From the NCBI RefSeq assembly GCF_008642235.1, contig NZ_SJEV01000002.1, positions 124,001-188,000 of the forward strand: 64,000 bases of DNA, in the 5' to 3' direction. The translations under genes and the position numbers were made by a program. Origin of the DNA: Planctomonas psychrotolerans. Lineage in GTDB: Bacteria > Actinomycetota > Actinomycetes > Actinomycetales > Microbacteriaceae. Numbering within the stretch: the first letter of the stretch is position 1; every line of letters begins with the position of its first letter. Shown here in pieces: positions 9,173 to 17,885 of the stretch. The notes below the pieces were generated by a model, which saw only the letters and a program-made list of their open reading frames with translations, did no database searches and was not told where the DNA came from.

Positions 9173-10005
9173 TCGACACCGAAACGCGATCGGCCCGAAT
9201 CGTCCGCTTCGGGTTCCTCGGCCTGTGGCTGCTGATCACCCTGTTCCCGCTCTACTGGATCACCGTCACCTCCTTCAAGGCCCCCGGCTCGATCTTCAGC
9301 CGGCCCCTCACCTACTGGCCCACCGAGTTCTCCCTCGAGAACTACATCGGACTGTTCGCGAAGTCCCAGTTCGGCGTGTACGTGCTGAACAGCATCATCG
9401 TCAGCACCGTTGCCGCCACCGTGGCAACGCTGATCGCCCTGCTGTCCGGCTACGTTCTCTCCCGGTTCGAGTTCCGCTCCAAGGGCGCCCTGATGACCGC
9501 CTTCTTCGTCACGCAGATGATCCCGTCGTTCATCGCGCTCGGGCCGCTCTACCTGCTGATGACGCAGTTGGACCTCGTCGACAACCGCTTCGGCTTGATC
9601 CTCATCTACATTGCCGTGTGCATCCCCTTCAGCACGATCATGTTGCGCGGCTTCTTCGCCAACGTCCCCGACGCGCTCGAGGAAGCCGCCATGATCGACG
9701 GCTGCTCGAGGATCGGCGCACTGTTCCGCATCCTCGTGCCCGTCATGAAGCCCGGGATCGTCGCGGCGTTCATCTTCAACTTCGTCAACTGCTGGAACGA
9801 GCTGTTCCTCTCGGTCACGCTCATGAACCGCGACTCGAACAAGACCATCCCCACGGCGATCAACGGCTTCATCAGCAGCTTCAACATCGACTGGGGACCG
9901 ATGTCCGCCGCTGCGGTGCTCACGGTCATCCCGACCATGGTTCTGTTCGCCTTCGCCAGCCGGTGGATCGTGCAGGGCCTCACGGCGGGGGCGGTGAAGG
10001 GCTGA
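9169..10005 (+). CDS. ABC importer permease, MalG-type
   Basis: A 278-residue permease with about six transmembrane helices. The EAA loop is ALEEAAMIDGCSRIGALFRI, followed by the usual FIFNFVNCWNELFLS helix. It is the second permease of the operon and the last transporter gene. The methyltransferase begins 15 nt later on the same strand and may be co-transcribed. Confidence 0.9.
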   Translation: MIDTETRSARIVRFGFLGLWLLITLFPLYWITVTSFKAPGSIFSRPLTYWPTEFSLENYIGLFAKSQFGVYVLNSIIVSTVAATVATLIALLSGYVLSRFEFRSKGALMTAFFVTQMIPSFIALGPLYLLMTQLDLVDNRFGLILIYIAVCIPFSTIMLRGFFANVPDALEEAAMIDGCSRIGALFRILVPVMKPGIVAAFIFNFVNCWNELFLSVTLMNRDSNKTIPTAINGFISSFNIDWGPMSAAAVLTVIPTMVLFAFASRWIVQGLTAGAVKG

Positions 10006-10019
10006 GGTCGGCTCGCCGT

Positions 10020-10781
10020 ATGCGGGAGACTGAGGTCGTGCCCGACGCCATCTTCGACCACCCGAGAGTGGCGGCCGTCTACGATCCGCTCGACCCCGAC
10101 CGCACCGATCTCGACGAGTACGCCCGCATCATCGTCGACGAGCTCGGCGCGCGGACCCTGCTCGATGTGGGATGCGGCACCGGCACGTTCGGAGTGCTGC
10201 TCGCCGGACGCGGGATCGCCGTCGTGGGGGTCGATCCTGCCCGTGCGTCCGTGGCGGTGGCACGCGGCAAGCCCGGTGCCGACGCGGTCACCTGGATCGT
10301 CGGCACCGCCGAGGACCTTCCTGCCCTGCAGGTGGATGCGGCGACGATGACCGCCAACGTTGCGCAGGTCTTTCTGGACGATGACGACTGGGCCGCGACT
10401 CTCGTCGCGATCTCACACGCACTGCGTCCCGGTGGGACGCTCATCTTCGAGGCGAGGCGACCGGAGGTGCGCGCTTGGGAGGGCTGGACGAAAGAGGCCA
10501 GCGGGCAGGTCGTGTCGGTACCCGGGGTCGGCGACGTCGAGGACTGGGTGCAGGTGACCAGCGTCGACGGCGAATTCGTGACGTTCGACTCCCCCACGAT
10601 CTTCCACGCCGATGGAGAGCGGATCGAATCCACCTCGACTCTGCGGTTCCGTTCCCGTGCAGCGATCGAAGACTCGATCGTGCATGCGGGGCTCGAGCTG
10701 GTGGAGGTGCGCGACCTCGCCTATGCGCCGGGTCGGTCGTGGCTCTATCTCGCTCGGCGACCGGGCGCGGCGCCCGCCTGA
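10020..10781 (+). CDS. SAM-dependent class I methyltransferase
   Basis: A 253-residue soluble methyltransferase. Motif I is LLDVGCGTGTFG, binding SAM; the acidic residue of motif II is in VVGVDPA, and the late motif is LRPGGTLIFEARRP. The start is ATG at 10020 (MRETEVV), though GTG at 10038 is possible. Acceptor unknown. Its 3' end overlaps the convergent membrane-protein gene by 37 nt. Confidence 0.85.
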   Translation: MRETEVVPDAIFDHPRVAAVYDPLDPDRTDLDEYARIIVDELGARTLLDVGCGTGTFGVLLAGRGIAVVGVDPARASVAVARGKPGADAVTWIVGTAEDLPALQVDAATMTANVAQVFLDDDDWAATLVAISHALRPGGTLIFEARRPEVRAWEGWTKEASGQVVSVPGVGDVEDWVQVTSVDGEFVTFDSPTIFHADGERIESTSTLRFRSRAAIEDSIVHAGLELVEVRDLAYAPGRSWLYLARRPGAAPA

Positions 10782-11389
10782 GCCGTTCCCGGGCGACTGA
10801 CCCCGGCGGAACGCAACTCGAGATCGGCGAGGCGCTGCACGACGGGGGCGTCACCGCGGCGCCAGTCCCCCACCGGATCGGCGCTGATGCCGAGGAGGTC
10901 GGCATCCCGACCGGTGGAAAGCGCCCGGAGCGCGAGGAGGTGCATACCGCCCGTGGAGGCGGCGAGGGCGCGAGCCGCCGTCGCCCTGCGTACGAAACGC
11001 ACGCGATTGCGCAACCAGAACCGCACGATGAGCGCGATCGGCACGACCGCGACGAGCACGCCCGCGATGAGGGCGAGGTCGGCCACGAGTTGTTGCTGCT
11101 CCTGCCCGGCGGCGACGAGTGCCGCCCCCGCGCGACTCGCGTCGTCGAAGGGCGCACTCGCGCCGCGACCGACGAGGGGGATGTCGTCGATGCTGGACGC
11201 CGCGTCCGTCATGGTGCTGCGGAAGCCCTCGCCCGCGACCTCGATGCCTTTGCCCAAGTCGGCGAGAGCCGACACCAGGGTCGACGTCGCGACACCCAGG
11301 GCGGTGAACAGCGCGATGGCGGCAAGAGCCAGGACGTCTGACGTCGCCTGCCGAGCACGAACGAGAGGGGACGCGGAGTAGATCTGCAT
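10745..11389 (-). CDS. membrane protein of unknown function
   Basis: A 214-residue protein with an N-terminal hydrophobic helix (DVLALAAIALFTALGVATSTLV), a ~70-residue probably external part, a second helix (LIAGVLVAVVPIALIVRFWL) and a basic cytoplasmic tail. I do not recognise the family. The frame is open upstream to 11887, but the ATG at 11389 with CATAGT 6 nt upstream is the sensible start. It is divergent from the NUDIX gene. Confidence 0.65.
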   Translation of the reverse strand: MQIYSASPLVRARQATSDVLALAAIALFTALGVATSTLVSALADLGKGIEVAGEGFRSTMTDAASSIDDIPLVGRGASAPFDDASRAGAALVAAGQEQQQLVADLALIAGVLVAVVPIALIVRFWLRNRVRFVRRATAARALAASTGGMHLLALRALSTGRDADLLGISADPVGDWRRGDAPVVQRLADLELRSAGVSRPGTAQAGAAPGRRAR

Positions 11390-11518
11390 CCCTCCACTAT
11401 GCGGGGAGGCGCGTGCGGGGAGGGCCGGACGGCGCTTATCCGTCCGGACTGCCGCCACACCGCTCCCGTCTCGCCCGCCCGTGTGCCGTTCGTCCCGTCG
11501 ACCGCTCAGACTGGAGGC

Positions 11519-12097
11519 ATGCGAACCGAAGACCTCGTCGCCGCCCTCGAGAATGCGCCCGTATCGCCCCTCCGCGAGGACTACCTGGCGTTCGTGTCCG
11601 CGCGCGGCGGTGCCGCTCACCGCCGGAGCTTGGGCGACGAGCATGTCACGGCGTCGTGTTTCGTGTTCTCCCCCGACCTGAGGCAGGTGCTGCTGTGCTT
11701 CCACCGGAAGGGACGCTTCTGGGTGCAGTTCGGCGGACACATCGAGGAGCGTGACGCGACGGTGGCCGAGGCTGCTCGGCGGGAGGCCCGGGAGGAGTCG
11801 GGCATCGGTGGGCTCGAGCTGCTGTCCGAGCGGATCGCCGATCTCGACCGTCACGAGCTGCACGGCGGCTTCACCTGCGCGGTGCACTGGGACATCGGAT
11901 TCGTCGCGGTCGTTTCCACGGACACCGCCGTTTCCTCCAGCGATGAGAGCGAGGACGTGCGGTGGTTCTCGGTCGATGATCTTCCCGGGGATGTGCCCTC
12001 CGAGTTTCCGGCCCGGATGCGGAACCTACGAGAGCTGGTCCCGAGTCTTTCCGTCCCTTCAGGGGACGCGTCGTCCCCGAGTGCAGCTGATCACTGA
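11519..12097 (+). CDS. NUDIX hydrolase
   Basis: A 192-residue hydrolase of nucleoside-diphosphate-linked compounds. The NUDIX box runs from GGHIEERDATVAEA through ARREAREESGI, with the metal-binding REAREE present. The start at 11519 has CAGACT 6 nt upstream. The substrate cannot be told from sequence. Confidence 0.88.
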   Translation: MRTEDLVAALENAPVSPLREDYLAFVSARGGAAHRRSLGDEHVTASCFVFSPDLRQVLLCFHRKGRFWVQFGGHIEERDATVAEAARREAREESGIGGLELLSERIADLDRHELHGGFTCAVHWDIGFVAVVSTDTAVSSSDESEDVRWFSVDDLPGDVPSEFPARMRNLRELVPSLSVPSGDASSPSAADH

Positions 12098-12156
12098 GCA
12101 CTCCTCAGCGCTTCGGCGGCCGGTCCAACACGATGCCGCTGCCTACACTCGTTCCC

Positions 12157-12753
12157 ATGCTCCGCTTCGACGACCCGTTACCCGGCAGGCCGCGGCGCAT
12201 CCTCGTGGCAGGTGTGTCCGGGTCGGGAAAGACGACTCTGGCCGCTCGGATCGCCGAGGCGGTCGACGCGCCGCACACCGAGATCGACGCCCTCTTCCAT
12301 GGTGCCGACTGGACACCGCGGGCCGGCTTTCTCGATGATGTGCGCGAGATGAGTGCGGCTGAGACCTGGACCACCGAATGGCAGTACGGGTCGGCGCGTC
12401 CCCTGCTTGCCGCACGGGCGGACATGCTCGTGTGGCTCGACGTCCCCTTCTTCCGCACCACACTTCCCCGCGTCGTTCTCCGCACTCTGCGGCGCCGGTG
12501 GCGAAACGAGGAGTTGTGGAACGGCAACGTCGAGCGCCCGCTCCGCACCTTCTTCTCCGACCCCGAGCACATCGTGCGGTGGGCGATCAGCACGAGGCGG
12601 AAGTACAGGCATGCCGTGCCCGCGCTCGAAGCCGCGCATCCGGACCTCGTCATCGTGCGGCTGCGCTCTCGCCGGGAGGTCGAGTTGTGGCTGGCCGGAC
12701 CTCTTGCGAGGACGTCGCCCGATCCCGGCGTGCAACCGTCCGCCCGGCGCTGA
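12157..12753 (+). CDS. P-loop nucleotide kinase-like (topology-modulation/AAA_17 type)
   Basis: A 198-residue P-loop protein resembling small kinases annotated as adenylate-kinase-like or topology modulation proteins. Walker A is AGVSGSGKTTLA; TEIDALFHGADWTPR matches the family's substrate loop; VLRTLRRRWRNEELWNGN is the basic segment. A frame is open from ATG at 12133, but TACACT ending 7 nt before the ATG at 12157 (MLRFDDPLPG) indicates a leaderless start there. Role unknown. Confidence 0.8.
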   Translation: MLRFDDPLPGRPRRILVAGVSGSGKTTLAARIAEAVDAPHTEIDALFHGADWTPRAGFLDDVREMSAAETWTTEWQYGSARPLLAARADMLVWLDVPFFRTTLPRVVLRTLRRRWRNEELWNGNVERPLRTFFSDPEHIVRWAISTRRKYRHAVPALEAAHPDLVIVRLRSRREVELWLAGPLARTSPDPGVQPSARR

Positions 12754-12839
12754 GCGCCGGAACGCGCGGGCGGAAACGCCTCGCCTCCGTCTTCGCCGGC
12801 CGGATTCGGCCGTCCACCGGACGCGGTATGGTCGCCACC

Positions 12840-13120
12840 ATGGCATCCCTGATCCAAAGTCGATTCGCGCTCGACCGCATCCGCCACGAGGGCGTCGCGC
12901 TCATCGTGTTTGGATCGCTTTCGTTCGTATTTCCGCTGCTGCCCTCGGCGTTGGGACGCAATCGGGCTGGAACTGGGCACAGGTCGTCATGGCGATCGTG
13001 CTCGTCGGAGCCGGCATCGTCCGGCTGCGCCGTTACGGGAGAGAGCGGAGCGTGTTCGAGGCGGAGAATGGCCGAGATGCGGGCAAGCAGACCCGCCGCG
13101 AGCCGTCGGCTAGCGCATAG
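12840..13120 (+). pseudogene. small two-helix membrane protein, frameshifted
   Basis: ATG at 12840 (TATGGT -10 box, 7 nt spacing) starts MASLIQSRFALDRIR, then one helix VALIVFGSLSFVFPLLPSALG. Coding continues in another frame with TQSGWNWAQVVMAIVLVGAG, a second helix, then RLRRYGRER and a polar tail to the stop at 13120. Adding one G to GGG at 12953-12955 joins the two parts into about 93 residues. This is either a real one-base deletion or a sequencing error. Confidence 0.6.
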
Positions 13121-13163
13121 GGAGTGGGCGCTGTTGGGCCGTGGGTGAGTTGCCTCGGCTCAA

Positions 13164-13424
13164 TCATGGGACGCGGTGCGACCAGCGATCGGCGAGAACA
13201 CTGCGCCGTCCGATGAGAAACCACGCGAGGGGACCGATGACGGGCACCAGTACGACCAGTAGTGTCCACCCCAGTACGAGCGCGGGCGTGAACGCCGCCA
13301 GAAGCCGGCTGATCGACACGATCGCGAACACCATAAGAACGAGGGGCACGATGGCGGTGGCAGTCCAGGCGATGTCGTAGTCCGCCGGCAGTAGTGGGTT
13401 CACGGCGCCGATCATGTCGCTCAC
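13164..13424 (-). CDS. PLDc_N-domain membrane protein
   Basis: An 86-residue protein with two helices and the phospholipase D N-terminal (PLDc_N) signature near the C-terminus: PVIGPLAWFLIGRR. These stand-alone modules are common in actinobacteria and have no established function. GTG at 13424 (VSDMIGAVNPLL) or ATG at 13415 are both possible starts. It is divergent from the HAD gene. Confidence 0.75.
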   Translation of the reverse strand: MSDMIGAVNPLLPADYDIAWTATAIVPLVLMVFAIVSISRLLAAFTPALVLGWTLLVVLVPVIGPLAWFLIGRRSVLADRWSHRVP

Positions 13425-13457
13425 CTTATTCCGTAGGTGAAGAGTTGGGATAGGACC

Positions 13458-14141
13458 ATGAGGATGATTCGCGGAGTCGGATTCGATCTCGACGGCACCC
13501 TGTTCGATCACCGAGGTTCGGCACGGATCGGCATTGATGGCTTCTTCCGGTCTTTGGGTATCGCGCCGTCCGATGAGGCGCGTCGCTCCTGGTTCACGGC
13601 CGAAGAGGAACAGTTCGAGCTGTGGCGTGCGGGGTCGATCAGCTTCCGCGAGCAGCGTCGCCGCCGACTGCTCATCGTGTTGCCTCCGCTTGGGGCAGCA
13701 GTCCCCGACGATCCCGATTCACTTGATGCGCTGTTCGAGCAATACGCGCACGCGTACCGAGACGCATGGCGACCGTTCGATGACAGCGCCACCCTTCTGC
13801 GAGCGCTCCGACGGGACGGATACCGCACCGGCATCCTGACCAACGGATCGCACGAGCAACAGGTCGACAAGCTCCGCGTCACGGGTCTGTATGACCTCGT
13901 CAACGTCGTGTGCACCTCGGAACGGATCGGCCTCGCGAAGCCCGACGTCGGAGCCTTTTCCGCGCTGGCGGACCACATGGGCATCCCACCCGCCGAGTGC
14001 CTCTTCGTGGGAGACCACGCCGAACACGATGTCGCCGGAGCGGAGAGTGCGGGCATGTCGGCAGTACTGGTGGATCGGTGCGGGCGGCACGCTGAAGGGA
14101 TCGGCGAAGCGGTGCGTGCCGCACTCGCTCCGTGGGCGTAG
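13458..14141 (+). CDS. HAD-superfamily hydrolase
   Basis: A 227-residue phosphatase-like hydrolase. Motif I is FDLDGTLFDH with both Asp residues; motif II is GILTNGS; the motif III Lys is in GLAKPDVGAF; motif IV is FVGDHAEHDVAGA. The helical cap of about 80 residues after motif I fits the HAD-IA subclass. The start at 13458 (MRMIRGVGFDLDG) is preferred over 13437. Substrate unknown. Confidence 0.87.
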   Translation: MRMIRGVGFDLDGTLFDHRGSARIGIDGFFRSLGIAPSDEARRSWFTAEEEQFELWRAGSISFREQRRRRLLIVLPPLGAAVPDDPDSLDALFEQYAHAYRDAWRPFDDSATLLRALRRDGYRTGILTNGSHEQQVDKLRVTGLYDLVNVVCTSERIGLAKPDVGAFSALADHMGIPPAECLFVGDHAEHDVAGAESAGMSAVLVDRCGRHAEGIGEAVRAALAPWA

Positions 14142-14189
14142 GTACGCGCATCGAGAGTCGCGGGTGATTCGTTGCCCTACGGTTGTGCC

Positions 14190-14694
14190 GTGCCGCGCTA
14201 CGTCGTCGTTCTTCCGCTTGAACCGTTGTGCGCGGGCGACGGATTCTCCGTCGACGACTGGCCACTTCATGTAAACGGTCGTGCCCAACTTTTCGACGCC
14301 TGCGGATCGCGCGGACGTGATCCGCGCCGTGCGATCGGTCGCTCGCCGTCGGAGACCGGTGTCGGTCACCATCGGCGAGGCAGCGTTGTTCGGACCCGAC
14401 TTCACCATCCTTGTCGACCTCATCACGAACGCGCCGTCACTCCATCGCCTCCACGCAGACCTTCTCGTTGCTCTCGCGCTGCACGCGGACATCGCGATCG
14501 ACGTTCCTCAGTTCGCGCTGGCCGGCTACCGGCCGCACGTCACCGTCACCTCCACGGCACGGGCGAACTCGGGCAACCGGTACACGCTCGGACAGCTCGC
14601 ACTGGTGGACATGGCGCCCGCCGGTCGGAGCGAACTCCGGGTGGTCATCGCGACGTGCGAACTGGATCACGGCGACAAGCCACGCCTGCAGTGA
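14190..14694 (+). pseudogene. 2H phosphoesterase / 2'-5' RNA ligase-like, frameshifted
   Basis: GTG at 14190, with TACGGT 6 nt upstream, starts VPRYVVVLPLEPLCAGDGF and reaches DDWPLHV. The rest (VVPNFSTPADRADV... to RPHVTVTSTARA) is in another frame. Removing one A from the run at 14273-14275 gives HVTVVPNF, restoring the first of the two H-x-T motifs of the 2H family; the second is RPHVTV. The intact protein would be about 168 residues. It is a one-base insertion or a sequencing error. Confidence 0.68.
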
Positions 14695-14717
14695 CGTGGG
14701 TACGGGACACTGAGAGC

Positions 14718-15632
14718 ATGAGCGACGCGTCATCCGTGCTGCATCGGTTCGTGGATGCCGTGAATGCCGAACAGCTCGGCATTTACGGAGTGCACGTCTC
14801 CATCGGCGATGACGAGGCGCAGCACCGATGGCGAAGCGACGACCGCGAGAACATCTACTCCGTGTCGAAGGGCGTGTGCGCGCTCGCCACGGGCATGGCC
14901 ATCGGTGAGGGGCTCATCTCCCTCGACTCGACGGCGAAGGAACTCCTGCCCGCTCTGTCATTCGGCCCGGGAGCCGACGCGGTCACTCTTCAGAACCTGC
15001 TGACGATGTCGAGCGGCATCGACTTCGCCTGGTTCGCCGACGAACCCGTGCCGTGGCCGGACCTCGCGCAGGAAATGATGCGCCGACCGAGCCGAGGGCC
15101 GGGGACCGTGTTCCAATACTCCGACGCCAGCACCTACGTGGCGATGCGGATGCTCGCGTCCGTGGTAGGCGACGTGCGGGACTGGTTGCTGCCACGGCTG
15201 TTCGACCCGTTGAGCATCCACAATCCTCAATGGCACCGGTGCCCGCGCGGGCACATCATGGCCGGAAGCGGACTCGAGTTGCGCACCGGCGAACTCGCGC
15301 GCATCGGGCGGGTGCTGCGGGACGGGGGCCGGTGGGAGGGCCGACAGCTGGTCGACTCCGCGTGGATCGCGCGGATGCACGGCACCTGGGTCGAGACCGG
15401 AGGCGGCGCTCCTTTCGCCCGGTACGGCATGACCGTCTGGGAGGGACCGGGCGACTGTTGGCGCCTCGACGGCCGGTACGGCCAGTACGTCATCATCGAC
15501 GAGACCCGGAACGCCGTGGTGACCATCACCGCTCACGAAGAGCACCGGGACCACCGCCTCGCGGAACTGGCGGTCGAAGCGCTCAGCGGTGCACCCACCG
15601 CCCCTGCACTCGCCGCACCGGCAGGCCGTTGA
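14718..15632 (+). CDS. serine hydrolase, beta-lactamase (class C) fold
   Basis: A 304-residue protein of the penicillin-binding/beta-lactamase-like esterase family. The nucleophile Ser and general-base Lys are in YSVSKGVCAL; the second motif is YSDAS in place of Y-x-N. No signal peptide is seen, so it is probably a cytoplasmic esterase or peptidase rather than a resistance enzyme. The start at 14718 has GACACT 6 nt upstream. The last ~30 residues overlap an opposite-strand gene. Confidence 0.82.
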   Translation: MSDASSVLHRFVDAVNAEQLGIYGVHVSIGDDEAQHRWRSDDRENIYSVSKGVCALATGMAIGEGLISLDSTAKELLPALSFGPGADAVTLQNLLTMSSGIDFAWFADEPVPWPDLAQEMMRRPSRGPGTVFQYSDASTYVAMRMLASVVGDVRDWLLPRLFDPLSIHNPQWHRCPRGHIMAGSGLELRTGELARIGRVLRDGGRWEGRQLVDSAWIARMHGTWVETGGGAPFARYGMTVWEGPGDCWRLDGRYGQYVIIDETRNAVVTITAHEEHRDHRLAELAVEALSGAPTAPALAAPAGR

Positions 15633-15844
15633 GTGGTCGATCGGCGACGGACGATCTCGGTGATCCAGATGGGCGCATAGGGCGACGTGCACCCCGGCGG
15701 GGTGGGATAGTCCTTCAGCACTCCGAGGCGTTCCCCGATGTCGAGAGCCCGAGCGCGATTCTCGGCGGAATGGATGCCGATGGCCGCGAGGCACTCGTTC
15801 ATCGCCCACTGCAACCAGAATCGAAGGACTTTGGGCCTGCACAT
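15533..15844 (-). CDS. conserved-looking hypothetical protein, convergent overlap
   Basis: A 103-residue protein I cannot name. The N-terminal two thirds (LRFWLQWAMNECLAAIGIHS, then ALDIGERLGVLKDYPTPPGC) has strong G/C third positions, and reads as a compact helical domain ending in PYAPIWITEIVRR. The last ~33 residues are low-complexity and lie antisense to the serine-hydrolase 3' end. The start context at 15844 is poor, with no ribosome-binding site or -10 box, so the N-terminus may be damaged or misplaced. Confidence 0.5.
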   Translation of the reverse strand: MCRPKVLRFWLQWAMNECLAAIGIHSAENRARALDIGERLGVLKDYPTPPGCTSPYAPIWITEIVRRRSTTQRPAGAASAGAVGAPLSASTASSARRWSRCSS

Positions 15845-15921
15845 CGGTGCCGAACTCCGCGAGAATGAGAACGGTGAGGGACTAGAACGTCACCGGCGGT
15901 CGGGGCCGAGGGAGCGGACGG

Positions 15922-16221
15922 ATGGATACCAGCAGCACGGGGGCGGCACCCTCGGCGGCCGGGGTTCCCGCGGCCCGAATCCCTGCCGTGCCGTCGACGG
16001 TGACGATCGCCTATGACGGCCATTCGTACCGGGTCACCACGGAGATGGCGGAGGCCTTCCTCACGCGGGCGCTGGCCGTGCTCAAGAAGAACGAGTCCGA
16101 CCTCGTGCCGTTGACGCACGCCGAGGGCGTCGAGCTCCTGTTCATCTCCCCACGTGCGCAGTTCTCGCTCGGATCGGCGGATGGTTCGCACTCGAGAGGC
16201 GAAACGGAACTCCGGCTCTAG
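15922..16221 (+). CDS. hypothetical protein upstream of antiporter
   Basis: A 99-residue soluble protein of unknown function. After an Ala/Pro-rich N-terminus, it has one small domain (TVTIAYDGHSYRVTTEMAEA and ALAVLKKNESDLVPLTHAEG). It ends 11 nt before the antiporter, so they are probably one transcript, but no functional link can be shown. Confidence 0.6.
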   Translation: MDTSSTGAAPSAAGVPAARIPAVPSTVTIAYDGHSYRVTTEMAEAFLTRALAVLKKNESDLVPLTHAEGVELLFISPRAQFSLGSADGSHSRGETELRL

Positions 16222-16232
16222 CCGCGACGGCC

Positions 16233-17867
16233 ATGGATCCGTTCGGAACGACAGCGGCCGTCCTGGCGGTGGCCGCTCTCGTGGCCTTCGCGGCCAACCG
16301 CGCACGCCAACCGCTGATCGTCGCCTTCATCCTGGTCGGCATCCTGGTGGGCCCGTCCTTCCTCGGCTGGGTCGAGGACGCGGGCGAGCTCGACCTGCTC
16401 GCCGAGATCGGCATCGCGATCCTGTTGTTCCTGGTGGGTCTGAAGCTCGACCTGCATCTCGTGCGGAGCATCGGGGGCGTGGCCCTGATCACCGGGCTCG
16501 GGCAGGTGGTGTTCACCTCGCTCGTCGGCTACGGCCTGGCGTTGTGGTTCGGGATGCCCGCCATCGAGGCGCTGTATGTGGCGGTGGCGCTCACCTTCTC
16601 CTCCACCATCATCATCGTCAAGCTGCTCTCCGACAAACGGGAACTCGAGGAGCTCCACGGGCGCATCGCCCTGGGTTTCCTGATCGTGCAGGACGTCGTC
16701 GTCATCATCGTGATGATCGCACTGTCGAGCCTGGGTGGAGAGCGCGGCGGCACGGGTCTCGACTCGGTGTGGGTGATTGTGCTCGGCGGCACGGGTCTGA
16801 TCGTCGGCATGTCCGCGATGATGAAGTGGGTACTCCCCCGGGCACTCGAGCTCGTCGCCACGTCGCAGGAACTGCTCATCGTGTGCAGCGTGGCCTGGGC
16901 CGTCTCGGTGGCGGCCCTCACGGAGTGGCTCGGCTTCTCGGTGGAGGTGGGCGCCTTCCTCGCGGGATTCGCTCTGGCATCCACTCGCTTCCGGGAGTCG
17001 ATCGCGTCGTCGCTCACCGGGCTCCGCGACTTCCTCCTGCTGTTCTTCTTCATCGTGCTCGGATCGCAACTGGACTTCTCCGCCGTGGGAAGCCAGGTGC
17101 CGGCGGCGATCGCGTTCTCCCTGTTCGTGCTCATCGGGAACCCGCTGATCGTGCTCGTCATCATGGGCGTGATGGGCTACCCGAAGCGCGTGTCGTTCCT
17201 CGCGGGCCTGGCCGTGGCGCAGATCAGCGAGTTCTCCCTCATCCTCGTGGCGCTCGGACGTGACCTCGGGCATCTCGACGCCGACACCGTCGGACTCGTC
17301 ACGTTGGTCGGGATGATCACGATCGGCGGCTCGACCTATCTGATCCTGTACTCGAAGCAACTCTTCGACCTGCTCAGCCCCGTGCTCGGCGTGTTCGAAC
17401 GACGGCGGCCCCATGACGTGCCGCCCCCGGACGGTGAGCGGTTCGACGTCATCCTGTTCGGCAACGGCCGTTTCGGTCGGCGCCTGATCGAGCAGTTCAC
17501 CGATGCCGGCCACACGGTGCTCGTGATCGACTGGGACCCGTACGCCCGGCTCGAGCTCCGCAACGCCGGCCTGCACTCCCTCGTCGCCCTGCGGTACGGC
17601 GACGCGGACAACCCGCAGTTCCCGGAGACGCTGCCGCTCGCATCCGCGCGCTGGATCGTCAGCACCATCGCCGACCCCGACACCAACAAGGTGCTCGCCG
17701 GCTCGCTACGACGCCACGGGGCGACCGCCCCCATCGCGGTCACCGCGCACAGCGGCACGGCCGCCCGGCAGCTGGCGCCCGAGATCGAACGCGGGGCGAT
17801 CGACCTGATCCTCGAGCCGTTCGGCGACGCATCGGACGACGCGATCACGGCTCTGCGCAACCTGTGA
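16233..17867 (+). CDS. KefB-type cation:proton antiporter with TrkA-N domain
   Basis: A 544-residue CPA2 family membrane transporter exchanging K+ or Na+ for H+. Residues ~1-385 hold about 12 helices, with the family segments FLVGLKLDLHLV, LTFSSTIIIVKLLSD and the helix carrying IVQDVVVIIVM. Residues ~410-540 are a cytoplasmic TrkA-N Rossmann domain starting ILFGNGRFGRRLIEQF, which gates the channel with nucleotide. It converges on dinB, the stops lying 18 nt apart. Confidence 0.92.
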   Translation: MDPFGTTAAVLAVAALVAFAANRARQPLIVAFILVGILVGPSFLGWVEDAGELDLLAEIGIAILLFLVGLKLDLHLVRSIGGVALITGLGQVVFTSLVGYGLALWFGMPAIEALYVAVALTFSSTIIIVKLLSDKRELEELHGRIALGFLIVQDVVVIIVMIALSSLGGERGGTGLDSVWVIVLGGTGLIVGMSAMMKWVLPRALELVATSQELLIVCSVAWAVSVAALTEWLGFSVEVGAFLAGFALASTRFRESIASSLTGLRDFLLLFFFIVLGSQLDFSAVGSQVPAAIAFSLFVLIGNPLIVLVIMGVMGYPKRVSFLAGLAVAQISEFSLILVALGRDLGHLDADTVGLVTLVGMITIGGSTYLILYSKQLFDLLSPVLGVFERRRPHDVPPPDGERFDVILFGNGRFGRRLIEQFTDAGHTVLVIDWDPYARLELRNAGLHSLVALRYGDADNPQFPETLPLASARWIVSTIADPDTNKVLAGSLRRHGATAPIAVTAHSGTAARQLAPEIERGAIDLILEPFGDASDDAITALRNL

Positions 17868-17885
17868 CGTGCCCGTGACGTGCGG

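Noticed and set aside
14718-15632. Beta-lactamase resistance gene
   Set aside because: There is no signal peptide, and YSD replaces the Y-x-N motif; an intracellular esterase-type member is more likely.
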